Of a stretch of 64,000 bases of DNA, positions 23,220 to 33,210 are shown piece after piece. Each line of letters opens with the position of its first letter. Within the stretch, counting starts at the first letter, position 1. The DNA is taken from contig CAVSZZ010000002.1 in the NCBI GenBank assembly GCA_963732595.1, positions 620,001 to 684,000 of the forward strand. The letters are read 5' to 3'. The notes beneath the pieces are model-generated. The model was not told where the DNA came from, ran no database searches, and was given only the letters and a program-made list of their open reading frames with translations. This stretch comes from JAFGXF01 sp963732595 (GTDB lineage Bacteria > Chloroflexota > Anaerolineae > Anaerolineales > Anaerolineaceae). The translations under genes were made by a program, and so were the position numbers.

Positions 23220-23522
23220 ATGGGAAAGAAAGCCCAACCCCGCGTGAAGCATGTCCCACAGCGCACCTGTGTCGGCTGCAGACAAACACTTGCCAAGCGG
23301 AGTTTAATTCGCCTGGTGCGTAGTGGTGAGGGGGTGGTGGTCGACCCGACCGGGAAACAAACCGGAAGGGGTGCCTACCTGCACAATGTCCGTTCATGCT
23401 GGGAGGCTGGTTTAAAAGGTCCGCTGGCGCATGCCCTGAAAACCGAGTTGTCTGATGACGATCGGACCAAGCTGAAGGACTTTGCTGCCGGTTTGACGGA
23501 AGACGGTCCCGGGATCGTCTGA
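23220..23522 (+). CDS. ylxR: YlxR family (RnpM-like) RNA-binding protein
   Basis: A 100-residue protein with the DUF448 signature: RTCVGCRQTLAKRSLIRLVR near residues 15-35, then GKQTGRGAYLH. YlxR/RnpM proteins bind RNA and nucleoid partners, and RnpM modulates RNase P in Gram-positives. I chose ATG 23220, 20 bases after nusA ends, because homology begins there; a longer upstream frame would overlap the nusA tail. Its position between nusA and infB is the standard one. The ribosome site is weak, so translational coupling to nusA is likely. Confidence 0.88.
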   Translation: MGKKAQPRVKHVPQRTCVGCRQTLAKRSLIRLVRSGEGVVVDPTGKQTGRGAYLHNVRSCWEAGLKGPLAHALKTELSDDDRTKLKDFAAGLTEDGPGIV

Positions 23523-23670
23523 CACGGATTTCTACTCAAGGCCGACAAAGGCAACCTGGCCGGTATAAGAGTGCTGTAGTTTTCCTACGGGGTTGGATCT
23601 GCCACTGGCTGCCTAATGGCTCTGCCAAGGGGGAAGGCGCTGTACGCGTCATTTTTACATGGAGGTGCTT

Positions 23671-25446
23671 ATGAGTGATCAAACGTCCCAAAAACTGGAA
23701 TTACCCTCCAGCGTGACCATACGAGACCTTGCCCAATTAACCAAGACCAGTCCCATTCAAATCATCAAAGTATTGATGGCGAATGGCGTGATGGCAAATA
23801 TCAACCAACAAATCGATTTTGACACCGCTGCTGTGGTTTGCTCGGAAGTCGGAATCGAAGCGGTGTTGATCGCCCCCGATGAGGAACCCGTCAAGGAAAT
23901 CGGGGAGGTGCCATTCTGGCGTCAGACGATCGCCGATGAGGATCCATCGAAACTTGTGAACCGCCCGCCGGTAGTCACCATTCTGGGACATGTCGATCAC
24001 GGAAAGACCACCCTTTTGGATGCCATCCGGCATACAGAGGTGGCTGCGGGAGAAGCCGGGGGCATCACCCAACATATCGGTGCGTACCAGGTGGAACATC
24101 ACAACCGGCAGATCACCTTCCTCGACACCCCCGGCCATGCCGCATTCACCGCCATGCGCGCGCGCGGCGCCCAGGGAGCAGATATCGTCATCCTGGTTGT
24201 GGCAGCAAATGACGGCGTTATGCCGCAAACTCGTGAAGCAATCGCTCACGCCAAGGCAGCTCGCGTTCCGATCATCGTGGCCATGAACAAGATCGATCTG
24301 AGCGAAGCCAACCCGGACCTGGTTAAAAAACAACTGGCCGAGAATGGGCTCGCACCGGAAGACTGGGATGGCGACACCATGATCGTGCCCGTCTCCGCCA
24401 AGAAGAAGATTGGCATCGACGATTTACTGGAGGGCATCTTGCTGGTGGCCGATTCAAACGAGATCAAGGCCAATCCGGAAGGCAAGGTCGTCGGCACGGT
24501 CATTGAAGCCGAGATCGATAAGACCCGCGGCGTCATTGCCACCCTGCTGGTCCAGAATGGCACCCTCGAAGTAGGTGATGTGGTCACCGCTGGTGAATCC
24601 TGTGGAAAACTCAAAGCCATGTTCGATTACAAAGGCCGCAAGGTTCAAATAGCCGGCCCATCCTTCCCAGTATCCGTCCTCGGACTCGCCAGCGTTCCTG
24701 AAGCCGGTGATATCTTTATGACCGCGGAAACAGATCGCGAAGCCCGTGATACAGTTGCCGGATTACGTGCCAGCCGGCAGGCGGAGAAGACCATTACTAA
24801 AGTCACCTTGGAGGAATTGTTCGAGCGTTATAAAGCCGGCGAGGTCAAGGAATTACGTTTAATAGTCAAAGCCGATGTACAGGGCAGCCTGGCGCCGATC
24901 ATTAAATCCCTCAACGATCTTTCCAGCGGAGACATCAAGATAAACATTCTGTATTCCGAAACTGGTAACATTGGTGAGAATGATATCATGCTGGCTTCGG
25001 CATCGACTGCTATCGTGGTTGGCTTTAATGTAGAAGCGGATGCCAATGCCCGACGAGTTGCGGAAGCCGAAGGTGTATCGATTCGATTGTATAATATCAT
25101 TTACCGCTTGATAGAGGATGTGGAAAAAGCCCTCAAAGGCATGCTGGAACCAGAGCTCAAGGAAGTGGTTCTGGGTCAGGCTGTGATTCAAGCAGTTTTT
25201 GGAGCAAAGAAACTCGGTAATGTTGCCGGATGCAAAGTGGTCAAGGGTGAGTTGCGCCGCAACGGCAAGATCCGGGTAATGCGTGGAGGGAAAGTCATCC
25301 ATGAAGGCGAGGTTGCCTCGCTGCGCCACGAAAAAGATGATGTCCAGGAAGTGCGCACCGGTTTTGAGTGCGGTGTGGGCATACGCAATTATAGCGATTA
25401 CGCCGTTGGAGATACCCTGGAATGTTATATCATCGAAAAGCAATAA
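23671..25446 (+). CDS. infB: Translation initiation factor IF-2 (short form)
   Basis: The GTPase that brings fMet-tRNA to the 30S subunit and promotes subunit joining. From ATG 23671, with GGAGGTG 6 bases upstream, the protein has 591 residues: a brief N-terminal IF2N segment (about 10-65), then G1 at 106-113 (GHVDHGKT), G3 DTPGH at 153-157, G4 NKID at 206-209 and a SAKKKIG G5-like segment near 243. Domains II, III and the C-terminal tRNA-binding domain follow. It lacks the long N-terminal extension of enterobacterial IF-2, as is usual in this phylum. The 148-base gap before it (23523-23670) has no gene; the L7Ae-like ylxQ often found here is absent. Confidence 0.96.
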   Translation: MSDQTSQKLELPSSVTIRDLAQLTKTSPIQIIKVLMANGVMANINQQIDFDTAAVVCSEVGIEAVLIAPDEEPVKEIGEVPFWRQTIADEDPSKLVNRPPVVTILGHVDHGKTTLLDAIRHTEVAAGEAGGITQHIGAYQVEHHNRQITFLDTPGHAAFTAMRARGAQGADIVILVVAANDGVMPQTREAIAHAKAARVPIIVAMNKIDLSEANPDLVKKQLAENGLAPEDWDGDTMIVPVSAKKKIGIDDLLEGILLVADSNEIKANPEGKVVGTVIEAEIDKTRGVIATLLVQNGTLEVGDVVTAGESCGKLKAMFDYKGRKVQIAGPSFPVSVLGLASVPEAGDIFMTAETDREARDTVAGLRASRQAEKTITKVTLEELFERYKAGEVKELRLIVKADVQGSLAPIIKSLNDLSSGDIKINILYSETGNIGENDIMLASASTAIVVGFNVEADANARRVAEAEGVSIRLYNIIYRLIEDVEKALKGMLEPELKEVVLGQAVIQAVFGAKKLGNVAGCKVVKGELRRNGKIRVMRGGKVIHEGEVASLRHEKDDVQEVRTGFECGVGIRNYSDYAVGDTLECYIIEKQ

Positions 25447-25467
25447 GTCCTGGACGGGTAACTTAAG

Positions 25468-25875
25468 ATGCCAACCAAAGTCAGAATGCAAAGAATTCAG
25501 GATCGCATGCATCAGGAGCTATCTGAATTGATCCTGTTTAAGACAAGCGATCCTCGTCTCTTGGGTGTCAATGTCACGGATGTGACCGTGGACCGCGAGT
25601 TTGCTTATGCAGATGTGTTTGTTTCGGCGGTGGAAGGCTCCATCCGCTCCAAAGAGATACTGGAAGGACTGGAACATGCCAGCGGTTTTCTGCGTCACGA
25701 GTTATCCGCGCGGGTTGAATTACGCTCCTTCCCCAGGTTGAGATTCCACTGGGATCCCACACCTGAAAATGCTGATCACATCGAAAAAGTACTTCGCAGC
25801 CTGCACGAAAGCGAACCGGCAAGTCGCGATGATAAAATTGGAAAGATAAAAGGGAAATCCTCGACAGCCAAATGA
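25468..25875 (+). CDS. rbfA: 30S ribosome-binding factor A
   Basis: A 135-residue KH-like protein needed for late 30S maturation and 16S 5'-end processing. Family features are visible: the RIQDRMHQELSELI start, the DPRLLGVNVTDVTVDREFAYADVFVS core and the LRHELSARVELRSFPRLRFH strand-helix segment, then a disordered basic tail. It begins 21 bases after infB and its TGA overlaps the ATG of the DHH gene (ATGA), showing translational coupling. Confidence 0.95.
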   Translation: MPTKVRMQRIQDRMHQELSELILFKTSDPRLLGVNVTDVTVDREFAYADVFVSAVEGSIRSKEILEGLEHASGFLRHELSARVELRSFPRLRFHWDPTPENADHIEKVLRSLHESEPASRDDKIGKIKGKSSTAK

Positions 25876-26852
25876 ACGAAACAGCAAGAAAGATTGGGGA
25901 GAAGTTAAATCAAGCAGAGAGCATCTGGATGGCATCACACATCCGACCGGATGGAGATGCCATTGGCGCGTTGCTTGGCCTGGGTTTAGCGCTCGAAAAT
26001 GCCGGTAAAAAAGTCACCATGTTACTATCAGATGGACTGCCTGCCAATTTCCGTTACCTGCCCGGCTCAGACCGGATCGTCAAGAAGGCTGATCCTGGTA
26101 ACACTTTACGTGTCGCTGTGGATTGCTCAGATATCCGCCGCCTTGGTACAGCTGTCCACGAAGATGACCGGCTCGATATCAGCATAGACCACCATATCAC
26201 TAACAGCATGCCGGTGGACTTGAATCTGGTGGAATCGGAAGAACCGGCTACAGCTGCGATACTGGCTAAATACCTGCCCGAGTGGGGCATGCCAATCACA
26301 CCCGAGATCGCCACCTGCCTGATGACCGGTGTATTGAGTGACACCCTGGGCTTTCGTACATCCAACATGACCCCAGACACACTTCGCTTAGGCGCCATGC
26401 TGATGGAAAAAGGCGCCAACCTTCCCGATCTGTATCAGCGGGCTCTTGTCCGCCGCTCTTTTGATGCCGCACGGTATTGGGGTTATGGTCTATCGCGCAT
26501 ACAGTGCGTGGATCGCCTGCTCTGGACGACTTTAACCGTATCAGATCGCAAGGAAGCCGGGTATCCCGGCCGGGATGATGCTGACCTGATGGCAGTCCTT
26601 TCAGCCATTGATGGTGCAGATATCTCCATCATTTTTAATGAACAGTCCAGTAACCATATCAAGATCAGTTGGCGTTCGCAACCTGGCTATGATGTCTCCA
26701 AACTGGCCTTATCGATGGGAGGGGGTGGTCATCCGGCTGCTTCCGGGGCTGAGCTGACCGGAACGATGGAAGAAGTAAGGGAGAAGGTGCTGGCAGCCAC
26801 CCGCCTGATCCTGCAAAATGGAAACGTCATCCATATAGAAAAGTCCAAATGA
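25872..26852 (+). CDS. nrnA: DHH family phosphoesterase, NrnA-like oligoribonuclease / pAp phosphatase
   Basis: A 326-residue DHH/DHHA1 protein. The manganese-site motifs are visible: His23, Asp27 and Asp29 in SHIRPDGDAIGA, an Asp near residue 84 in AVDCSD, and the DHH triad at 106-108 in DHHITNS. The DHHA1 part ends with the GGGGHPAASG glycine loop. NrnA proteins degrade short RNAs and dephosphorylate 3'-phosphoadenosine 5'-phosphate. The gene overlaps rbfA by four bases and precedes truB, which is the common Gram-positive and Chloroflexota order. The exact substrate is inferred from that order and the family. Confidence 0.9.
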   Translation: MNETARKIGEKLNQAESIWMASHIRPDGDAIGALLGLGLALENAGKKVTMLLSDGLPANFRYLPGSDRIVKKADPGNTLRVAVDCSDIRRLGTAVHEDDRLDISIDHHITNSMPVDLNLVESEEPATAAILAKYLPEWGMPITPEIATCLMTGVLSDTLGFRTSNMTPDTLRLGAMLMEKGANLPDLYQRALVRRSFDAARYWGYGLSRIQCVDRLLWTTLTVSDRKEAGYPGRDDADLMAVLSAIDGADISIIFNEQSSNHIKISWRSQPGYDVSKLALSMGGGGHPAASGAELTGTMEEVREKVLAATRLILQNGNVIHIEKSK

Positions 26853-26948
26853 GCAATAAGAATCTGAATCGTAAGTTTTACTTTTATAGAAGGATCAGCA
26901 AGTCCACTCGGGTGGGGGGATTGGACTATCATAAGGAGGATAGTGGTG

Positions 26949-27869
26949 ATGAGTGAAGAAAGTCAATTTGATGTAAAGAATGCAATCTCGGGTGTCCTGG
27001 TGGTCGATAAACCGGTCGGATTGACCTCGCACGAAGTCGTTCAGATCATTCGCCATGGGACCAACATCCGTCGGGCCGAGTCACACCGGTACATTGGACC
27101 CACGTGCATCGGGTGTCTTGATCGTCTTAACAATCTGGTTGGCTGTACGCCTGAGTGAATACGTCAGCGCTTCTGACAAACGTTACCAGGCCATTATCCG
27201 TCTGGGTGCCACAACTGATACCTTCGAAATGCTGATGGTCGCTTCACCAGCAAGGATGAAACTCCCCAGATCACCGAGGAACAATTCGAGACCGCCTTGA
27301 AAACATTCGTGGGCGAGATCATTCAGACCCCCCCACCGACTTCTGCCGTCAAGGTTCATGGACGACCGGCATATGATATGGCCCGGGAAGGCGAAGAAGT
27401 GCAACTCGAGCCGCGTAAGATCCAGGTATACAGTCTTGAACTGTTGGAATGGGCTCCGCCGGAGGCGGTCATCGATGTGTACTGTTCATCCGGCACATAT
27501 GTACGCTCTCTGGCCAACGACCTAGGTGATAAACTAGGCTGTGGTGCCTACCTGACCGGCTTACGCCGCACTAAAAGCGGAAGGTTCACATTGCGGGATG
27601 CAGTGCCCCTGCGAAAACTACGGGAAGCCTTCGAAGCGGGTAACTGGTATCAGTACGTCATTCCAGCGGCCGAGGCGCTCAGTGACTGGCCAGCGCTTGA
27701 GTTGGACAACGAACAAGTTGAGGCGGTTCGCCATGGTCATCGTATTCCAGCAGAAGCCGGAGCCACCGGAATGGCACGCGGAATCAGTGAGGCGGGCGAG
27801 TTGATCGCCTTGCTCGAAGTCGACATGACTACACAGGAATGGCAACCCCGCAAGGTATTCTTTACCTGA
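26949..27869 (+). pseudogene. truB: tRNA pseudouridine(55) synthase TruB (two frame breaks as sequenced)
   Basis: TruB makes pseudouridine 55 in the T-loop of tRNAs. AAGGAGGA ends 8 bases before ATG 26949. The first frame gives the N-terminal GVLVVDKPVGLTSHEVVQII; it shifts near 27085 into a frame with HTGTLDPRASGVL, holding the catalytic Asp. A second shift near 27230 leads to the rest: TPPPTSAVKVHGRPAYDMAR, then CSSGTYVRSLANDLG and the C-terminal domain, ending at 27869. Total length about 306 residues, normal for the family. Every expected motif is present, so the breaks are probably sequencing indels. In most genomes ribF follows directly; here a glycosyltransferase gene lies between. Confidence 0.88.
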
Positions 27870-27897
27870 ACGTTTTTGTTAATCCGCACCTTCATAT

Positions 27898-27936
27898 GTC
27901 CTGTGGGAAATTCTTGATTCCGCAGGACTTTCTATT
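27898..27936 (+). terminator. Intrinsic terminator after truB
   Basis: An 11-bp stem with two G-T pairs (GTCCTGTGGGA / TTCCGCAGGAC), followed by TTTCTATTCTTTT, lies 29 bases after the truB stop. It closes the nusA-truB transcription unit. Confidence 0.75.
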
Positions 27937-28031
27937 CTTTTGCATTAGTCTAATTGGAGGATCAATTCGCCTCCAACCCAGGTGGATAAATTGGCAAGAA
28001 TCTCTTTTGTTCAATGTTACAATTCGGGCAG

Positions 28032-29931
28032 ATGATTGTCTTGTTACCCATAATGCTTGTCTTCCTTGTTTGTCTATTATGATTTAATTACCGAATAGCG
28101 GACAGCTGGCGACATGCATTCTTACGCTCAATTCTTCTTTGTGGCGGCTATGCTATTCTTTCCCTGGAAGGCTTAAGCCTCTTCCACGCAATCACGCAAC
28201 TAAATTTATTACTCCTTTGGGGCTTCCCGGTGATAATCATCATCAGTGTGCTGGCACGGCAACCTCATAGCAGGAGTAGGCTGCACTGGCCTAATTCTGC
28301 CGCCGATATTCGCTGGCACGAATGGCTTTTGCTTATCACAATCATATTGTGCCTTCTGACATCTCTGATAGTTGCCCTTATAAGCCCCCCGCAAACGTAC
28401 GACTCTCTCAATTATCACATGCCCCGTATTGCGCATTGGTGGCAAGCTAGATCTGTGGGTTTCTTCCCTACCGGGATTGAAAAACAAAACATTTATCCAC
28501 CAGGTGCAGAGATGTTGGTTTTGCATTTATATACACTTGCAGGAGGCGACTCTCTAGTCAATCTGGTCGCATGGTTTGCTTACGTTAGTGCAGGTATCGC
28601 CGCCAGTTTAATTGCCTCACGCCTCGGGGCAACACGCAGTGGTCAGTGGTTCGCGACTGCTTTCGCGTACGCCACACCAATGGCCATTGCGCAAGCTTCT
28701 AGTACGATGACAGATATCGTGGCTGGATTCTGGCTCTGCTGTGTTGCCGCCGAATTAGCTGGTACTCTGGAAGCCCACCACAGTAAATTGGTCCGCATTT
28801 TTTACCGGGCTTGCGGCTGGCTTGACGATCCTCACCAAACCGACCGTGCTTCCGTACCTGGCCATGTTCGGTGTTCTTTATGTAATCCTCATCGTCAAAA
28901 AATATGGGTCGCAAAGGTCAATTATTAACGGGCTGATCGCATTTGTTACGATTATGATCATCAATATGGGTTTCTGGGTTCGTAACATTGAAATCTATGG
29001 TAATCTAACCGATCCCAGGACGGTTTCCAGCTTTTCCAGCGCAATAAATAATCCTTCTATGATCGCATCGAATATTCTTCGCAACGCCGGATTGGAAGTT
29101 TGGACTCCCTGGCCAAGACTCAATGCATTCCTGTATGAGACTATTTACAAAATACACATCAAGATGGGCGTAACGCTTGATGATCCTTCATCCACATTCG
29201 CAGGAATTTTCCAAATCAGGTTGCCTTCTTGGAACGAGGATTTAATCAGCAATCCTCTATCGGCAGTCATCTGCCTGGTGACAGGTGTGGTCATCTTTGT
29301 CTGGTTTCGCCAAGGCAGCCGAGCCACCTGCATATATGCATTAACAATAGTTGCCGGTTTCGTTCTGGATTCTGCCATCTTTAAATGGCAAATATTCGCC
29401 GGACGCTTGATACTCCCATTCTTTATGATCTTCGCGCCAGTCTTGGTCATGCTTTTGGCAAATTGCGTCCACCTTTTCTATCTTCGCTTTTAGGCATCAT
29501 CCTCTTGGGGTTCTCCTGGCCCGCCCTGACCGGAATAGCGAGTCGACCCCTCATCCCCAACAAAGGATCTAACCTGGCGACCTCCATCTTCTATACATCA
29601 CGACAGGATCTACGATTTGCCAATATTCAGGGTCATCGTCAGATTAATGAACAAATAGTAGATATGATCGATGCTATCGATTGCAGGCAAGTGGGCTTAG
29701 CTCTTCAGGGAGATGGGAGCGGAGTATCCTTTCTGGATCTTCTACTCTGGCGCACCAGACCCATCATTACATATTGAGTGGATGGTTGCCGGTACACCTT
29801 CAGCAAAACTAGAGGATACATCCTTCGAACCGTGTGCAGTTATCTGTACTACTTGTATAGAAGATAAATTCAGGGAATTACCTGTTGCCCTGGACCAGGC
29901 AGGTTACCGCTTGTATCTGGATTCCCAGTAG
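28032..29931 (+). pseudogene. GT39/ArnT-like membrane glycosyltransferase (interrupted)
   Basis: A multi-pass membrane protein of the dolichyl-phosphate-mannose/ArnT type, which transfers sugars from a lipid carrier outside the membrane. The catalytic-loop motif YDSLNYHMPRIAHW, with the conserved Asp, is seen near 28402. Hydrophobic helices precede and follow it. From the candidate ATG 28032 an in-frame TGA occurs at 28080; frame changes follow near 28800, 29455 and 29735, and the last frame ends at 29931, for about 630 residues in all. The region is visibly richer in A and T than its neighbours and sits between truB and ribF, which are normally adjacent, so it may be an acquired insertion. 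The acceptor is unknown and the start is uncertain. Confidence 0.65.
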
Positions 29932-30043
29932 ATTGCCATTAAAGTATCCATAAGCATATAAAAACGATAGTTGCTCTATTACCTATCTTGATAATACATC
30001 AGGTCATAACGGTAGATATTAATCGATTAAAATGATATGAAAC

Positions 30044-30968
30044 ATGGGAAGCTATCACCCCAAACTTGAAGTTCTGAATATTAGTAATACCTGGCTATCG
30101 ATAGGGTCCTTCGACGGAGTTCACATCGGCCATCGTGAGCTGGTCCGTCAATTAAACGACGGTGCGCATGCAGCTGGTTGTCTTTCAGCAGTGATGACAC
30201 TTTTTCCTCATCCGCAGCCGCGTGGTGCGGGATATGACCACACCCATTTATTTGTCTTCCTTTGAGGAGCGGGTGGCTACTTGAGGGATTGGGCGTGGAT
30301 CACGTCATTCGTCTGCCTTTTAATAAGAAAATCGCCGGTCAATCGGCAGCGACTTTTATGTATCGGACGAGGTTCAGCAACTCGGCATGAAACATTTGAT
30401 GGTTGGCCAGAATTTCGCGCTTGGGCATGATCGCAAGGGTAATGTGGAGGAATTAGGTCGTCTTGGTGATGCGCTTGGGTTTACACTCACAGTCATTCCA
30501 CCATCTTATTGGATGGGGTGATCATCTCTTCCAGTCAGATCCGTGCCTGGCTGGGTGAAGGGGATGTCGAGATGGCTGCGCGCGCGTTGGGCAGGCCTTA
30601 TCGGATCTGCGGCCGGGTGGTGCATGGTGATGAGCGCGGAGGCAGTATTGGTATTCCAACCTGTAACCTGGCGGTCTGGCAGGAGCAAATGTTGCCGGCC
30701 GGTGGAGTGTATGCCTGTCGGGCTAGATAGTCGATGATCAAAAATTGGGCGCAGTGACCAATATTGGACTGCGACCGACATTTCAGTCTGACCATCCGCG
30801 GGTGACTATTGAAACCCACCTGTTCGACTTTCGGGAGATCTTTACGACCGCGGATGTTTGCCTTGATTTCGTCCAACGCATCCGCGGTGAATACGCTTTG
30901 AGTCTGTCGATGCACTGGTGAAACAAATCCACGGGGATATCACTCATGCCCGGAGGTTGCTTGTCTGA
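30044..30968 (+). pseudogene. ribF: Bifunctional riboflavin kinase / FAD synthetase RibF (several frame breaks as sequenced)
   Basis: RibF phosphorylates riboflavin to FMN and adenylates FMN to FAD. The N-terminal nucleotidyltransferase motif IGSFDGVHIGHRELV is near 30098, and MKHLMVGQNFALGHDR is found in another frame near 30400. The ISSSQIRAWL helix, the GRVVHGDERGGSIGIPTCNL kinase start, TNIGLRPTF and ETHLFDF follow in further frames, ending at TGA 30966-30968. About seven single-base shifts (for example near 30215, 30280, 30350, 30500, 30725 and 30895) are needed to read it as one protein of about 308 residues, the normal length. Since flavin synthesis is essential and every motif is kept, assembly error is the likelier explanation. 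Confidence 0.82.
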
Positions 30969-32381
30969 TTCCCTTCTCGCAGGATCGATCTGCTTGATCC
31001 CGGCCAGTATGAGCCCTGAGACGATTGCGGTGGCATTTGCCAAGACATCGCGTTCACCTTTGCCGTTCGATAAGATCGCCGAAGACGTTAATGCTGAAAA
31101 ATCAGCTGAATTCAATGAAAAATGGGTGGTGGGATACGGCCACGCTTCGGTGGCCGAGCATGCCGTTTTGCATCTTGCCATTGAGAACGTCTCGCGCTTG
31201 GCAGTGGAGACGATTGAAGGCAACCGGCTGGCATCTTTTACCGAAAAATCCACCCGCTATCAGAACTGGCAGCACCGGGCATTTTTTACTCCCCCGGAGT
31301 TGAAGGGTCATTCCCTGGCAAAGGATTATCTGGATACCTGTAACAAATTATTTGACTTCTATACCGATTGTCAGCCAATGCTTCAGGCTCAACTGATCCG
31401 TGAACGATCCCGACGAGCAGGTGAGGGTGAAGCTACTTATGAGCGTTGCATCCGTTCCATGCCCTGGACGCCGCCCGCTACCTGCTGCCGGCCGCATCTT
31501 TGGCCAATCTTGGAATGACTGCCAACGCCCGCGCCCTTGAGTATGCCATCTCGAAGATGCTGTCGTCCCAACTCGAGGAAGTGCGCCAGATCGGCGAGAG
31601 CATAAAGGTAGACCGCCTGCGCCAGCGTGCCCACACTGATCAAGTATGCTGCCGCGAACGAATTACCAGCGCTCCCTGAGCAGCTGGGAGTGCCCGGTAG
31701 TCCTTAAGCCCATTAACAATGTCGGCTCGGACTGGTTAACCCTGGTCAGCTACAATTCTCTTGGTGTGGAAAAAGGTATTGGCTTCCATGCTTTACCGGC
31801 ATGGTGATCAGGATTATCGGACTTGCTACGAGTATGTTTCCAATCTTTCCGATGCAGAAAAAAGGAATCTCCTTAAATATATCCTGGATGGAATGGGAGC
31901 GTACGACAGTCCGCCCCATGAGTTCGAGCATACCTCCTATACATTTGATGTCATGATGGATCAGGGTGCATTTTACGAAGTTAAACGTCACCGAATGATG
32001 ACCGAGTCACCCCAGCCGCTGGGAGCATCTCTTGGATATGCCATCCCTCGTATTTTCGAAGGACAGCGGATTGTTGACGATTTACCACGATGCTATGGAT
32101 CAGGCGGCTGCGTGTTGGACAGAAACTGACGGATTGGCATCCATCGGCGGCCAGTTATGTTGTGCCGAATGGTTTCAACGGCGGGAATTGCTTTCGTTGA
32201 ACGTTCGCGAAGCGTATACCTTTATCAAGTTGCGTTCATCACCCAATGCTCATTTTCAGTTCGCCGGGTGGCTTTCCGTATGGCCGAGGAGATCAAGGAG
32301 GTGCACCCATTGACTGGCGGGCTTATTCCTTCAGGACTCGTCCGAATCTTCTGACTCGATCGTCGAAGGTATTTTTCCAAT
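30946..32381 (+). pseudogene. thyX: FAD-dependent thymidylate synthase, two-domain ThyX type (frame broken as sequenced)
   Basis: ThyX methylates dUMP with methylene-tetrahydrofolate and FAD. The first domain reads GYGHASVAEHAVLHLAIENV and then NRLASFTEKSTRYQ, which keeps the S-x-R-Y end of the ThyX signature but lacks the RHR. The second domain has EVKRHRMMTESPQPL, which keeps RHR but not the S-R-Y end. Conserved segments DAARYLLPAASLANLGMTAN and LRSSPNAHF are in other frames. Frame changes occur near 31017, 31455, 31630, 31760 and twice after 32080. The intact product would be about 480 residues, twice the usual 220-250, i.e. two fused Thy1 domains. The start is uncertain because the 5' end is itself shifted and overlaps ribF. 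Confidence 0.75.
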
Positions 32382-32389
32382 AATTCCGA

Positions 32390-33151
32390 ATGGCTACCTG
32401 GATTGCCCACCTGCGCATTGCTGAACAAATCTTGAAACGAAAGCCTGAATTCGATATTAGGGCTTTTATCAGTGGCTCACTCGCGCCGGATTGCGGCCTA
32501 CCGAACGAGGACTGGTCGGTCTTCACGCCATCCAAGGATGTCACGCATTATTTTCACGCCACGGGGGAGTTCTATGATCTTTCCTTTTTCGGGAATTCCT
32601 TTCAGGTCATCCACTATTTGATTATCCAATCCGCATGAGCTATCTGTGGGGTTACTTCCTTCACCTGGTCAGTGATGCTTTGTGGTATCACCGTCTGGCA
32701 TCCACCACCAGGGTGCAATATCCTGCGATTGTTTGCCGAGAAAGGTGATCAGGCATGGTGGGTGGTAAAGCAGGTATTGGTACGATCTGGATCACCAGTA
32801 TATCCGCGACCACCCGGACAACCTGTTCAACGAGGTATTCATGAATCTTCCGGACCCGCCTCAATTTCTCCCGTTTCTGCCAAAGGAAGGCATCCTGATT
32901 CCAATTCGCACATATTCGCGATTATTATGGAAATGCTCATGTTCAGAAAGGACTTGATCGTCCTTTTCTCGTATCTTAATGAAAAAACAATGGGACGATT
33001 CATCATAGAGACTGTAGCGACGCTGATCAATCTGCATGGTATCCTCCAGCAACCACTGTCCGATCAGGCGGGTGAAATGTCCCTTAATTTGTTGAATCCG
33101 GTGGAATATGCGCCTTTTCCTCCGCCTCTTGGTGATTCAGTTCCAAATTGA
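32390..33151 (+). pseudogene. Zinc-dependent phospholipase C-like protein (frame broken)
   Basis: The N-terminus reads MATWIAHLRIAEQIL and then SGSLAPDCGLPNEDWSVF, typical of the Zn-dependent phospholipase C-related family (S1/P1-like fold) of short proteins in Chloroflexota and Firmicutes. The frame breaks near 32585; the next frame gives GYFLHLVSDALWYHRL, with the expected His and Asp ligands. A later frame gives FAEKGDQAWWVVKQ, and the last gives NEKTMGRFIIETVATLINLH to the stop at 33151. Total about 250 residues. The gene starts 9 bases after thyX ends. Whether it acts on phospholipids is unknown. Confidence 0.6.
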
Positions 33152-33166
33152 TCATCGCATAACTAA

Positions 33167-33199
33167 AAGTCCTCCCCCGCAATTCACGGGGGAGGACTT
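33167..33199. terminator. Bidirectional terminator between converging genes
   Basis: A 13-bp perfect stem (AAGTCCTCCCCCG / CGGGGGAGGACTT) with a CAATTCA loop lies between the plus-strand phospholipase-like gene and the minus-strand DUF4349 gene. A-rich sequence on the left and T-rich sequence on the right fit use in either direction. Confidence 0.8.
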
Positions 33200-33210
33200 A
33201 TTGTATTGGT

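Noticed and set aside
26853..26948. Possible small regulatory RNA between the nrnA-like gene and truB (AGTCCA / TGGACT inverted repeat)
   Set aside because: Only a 6-bp stem, no promoter or terminator; ordinary intergenic spacing fits.
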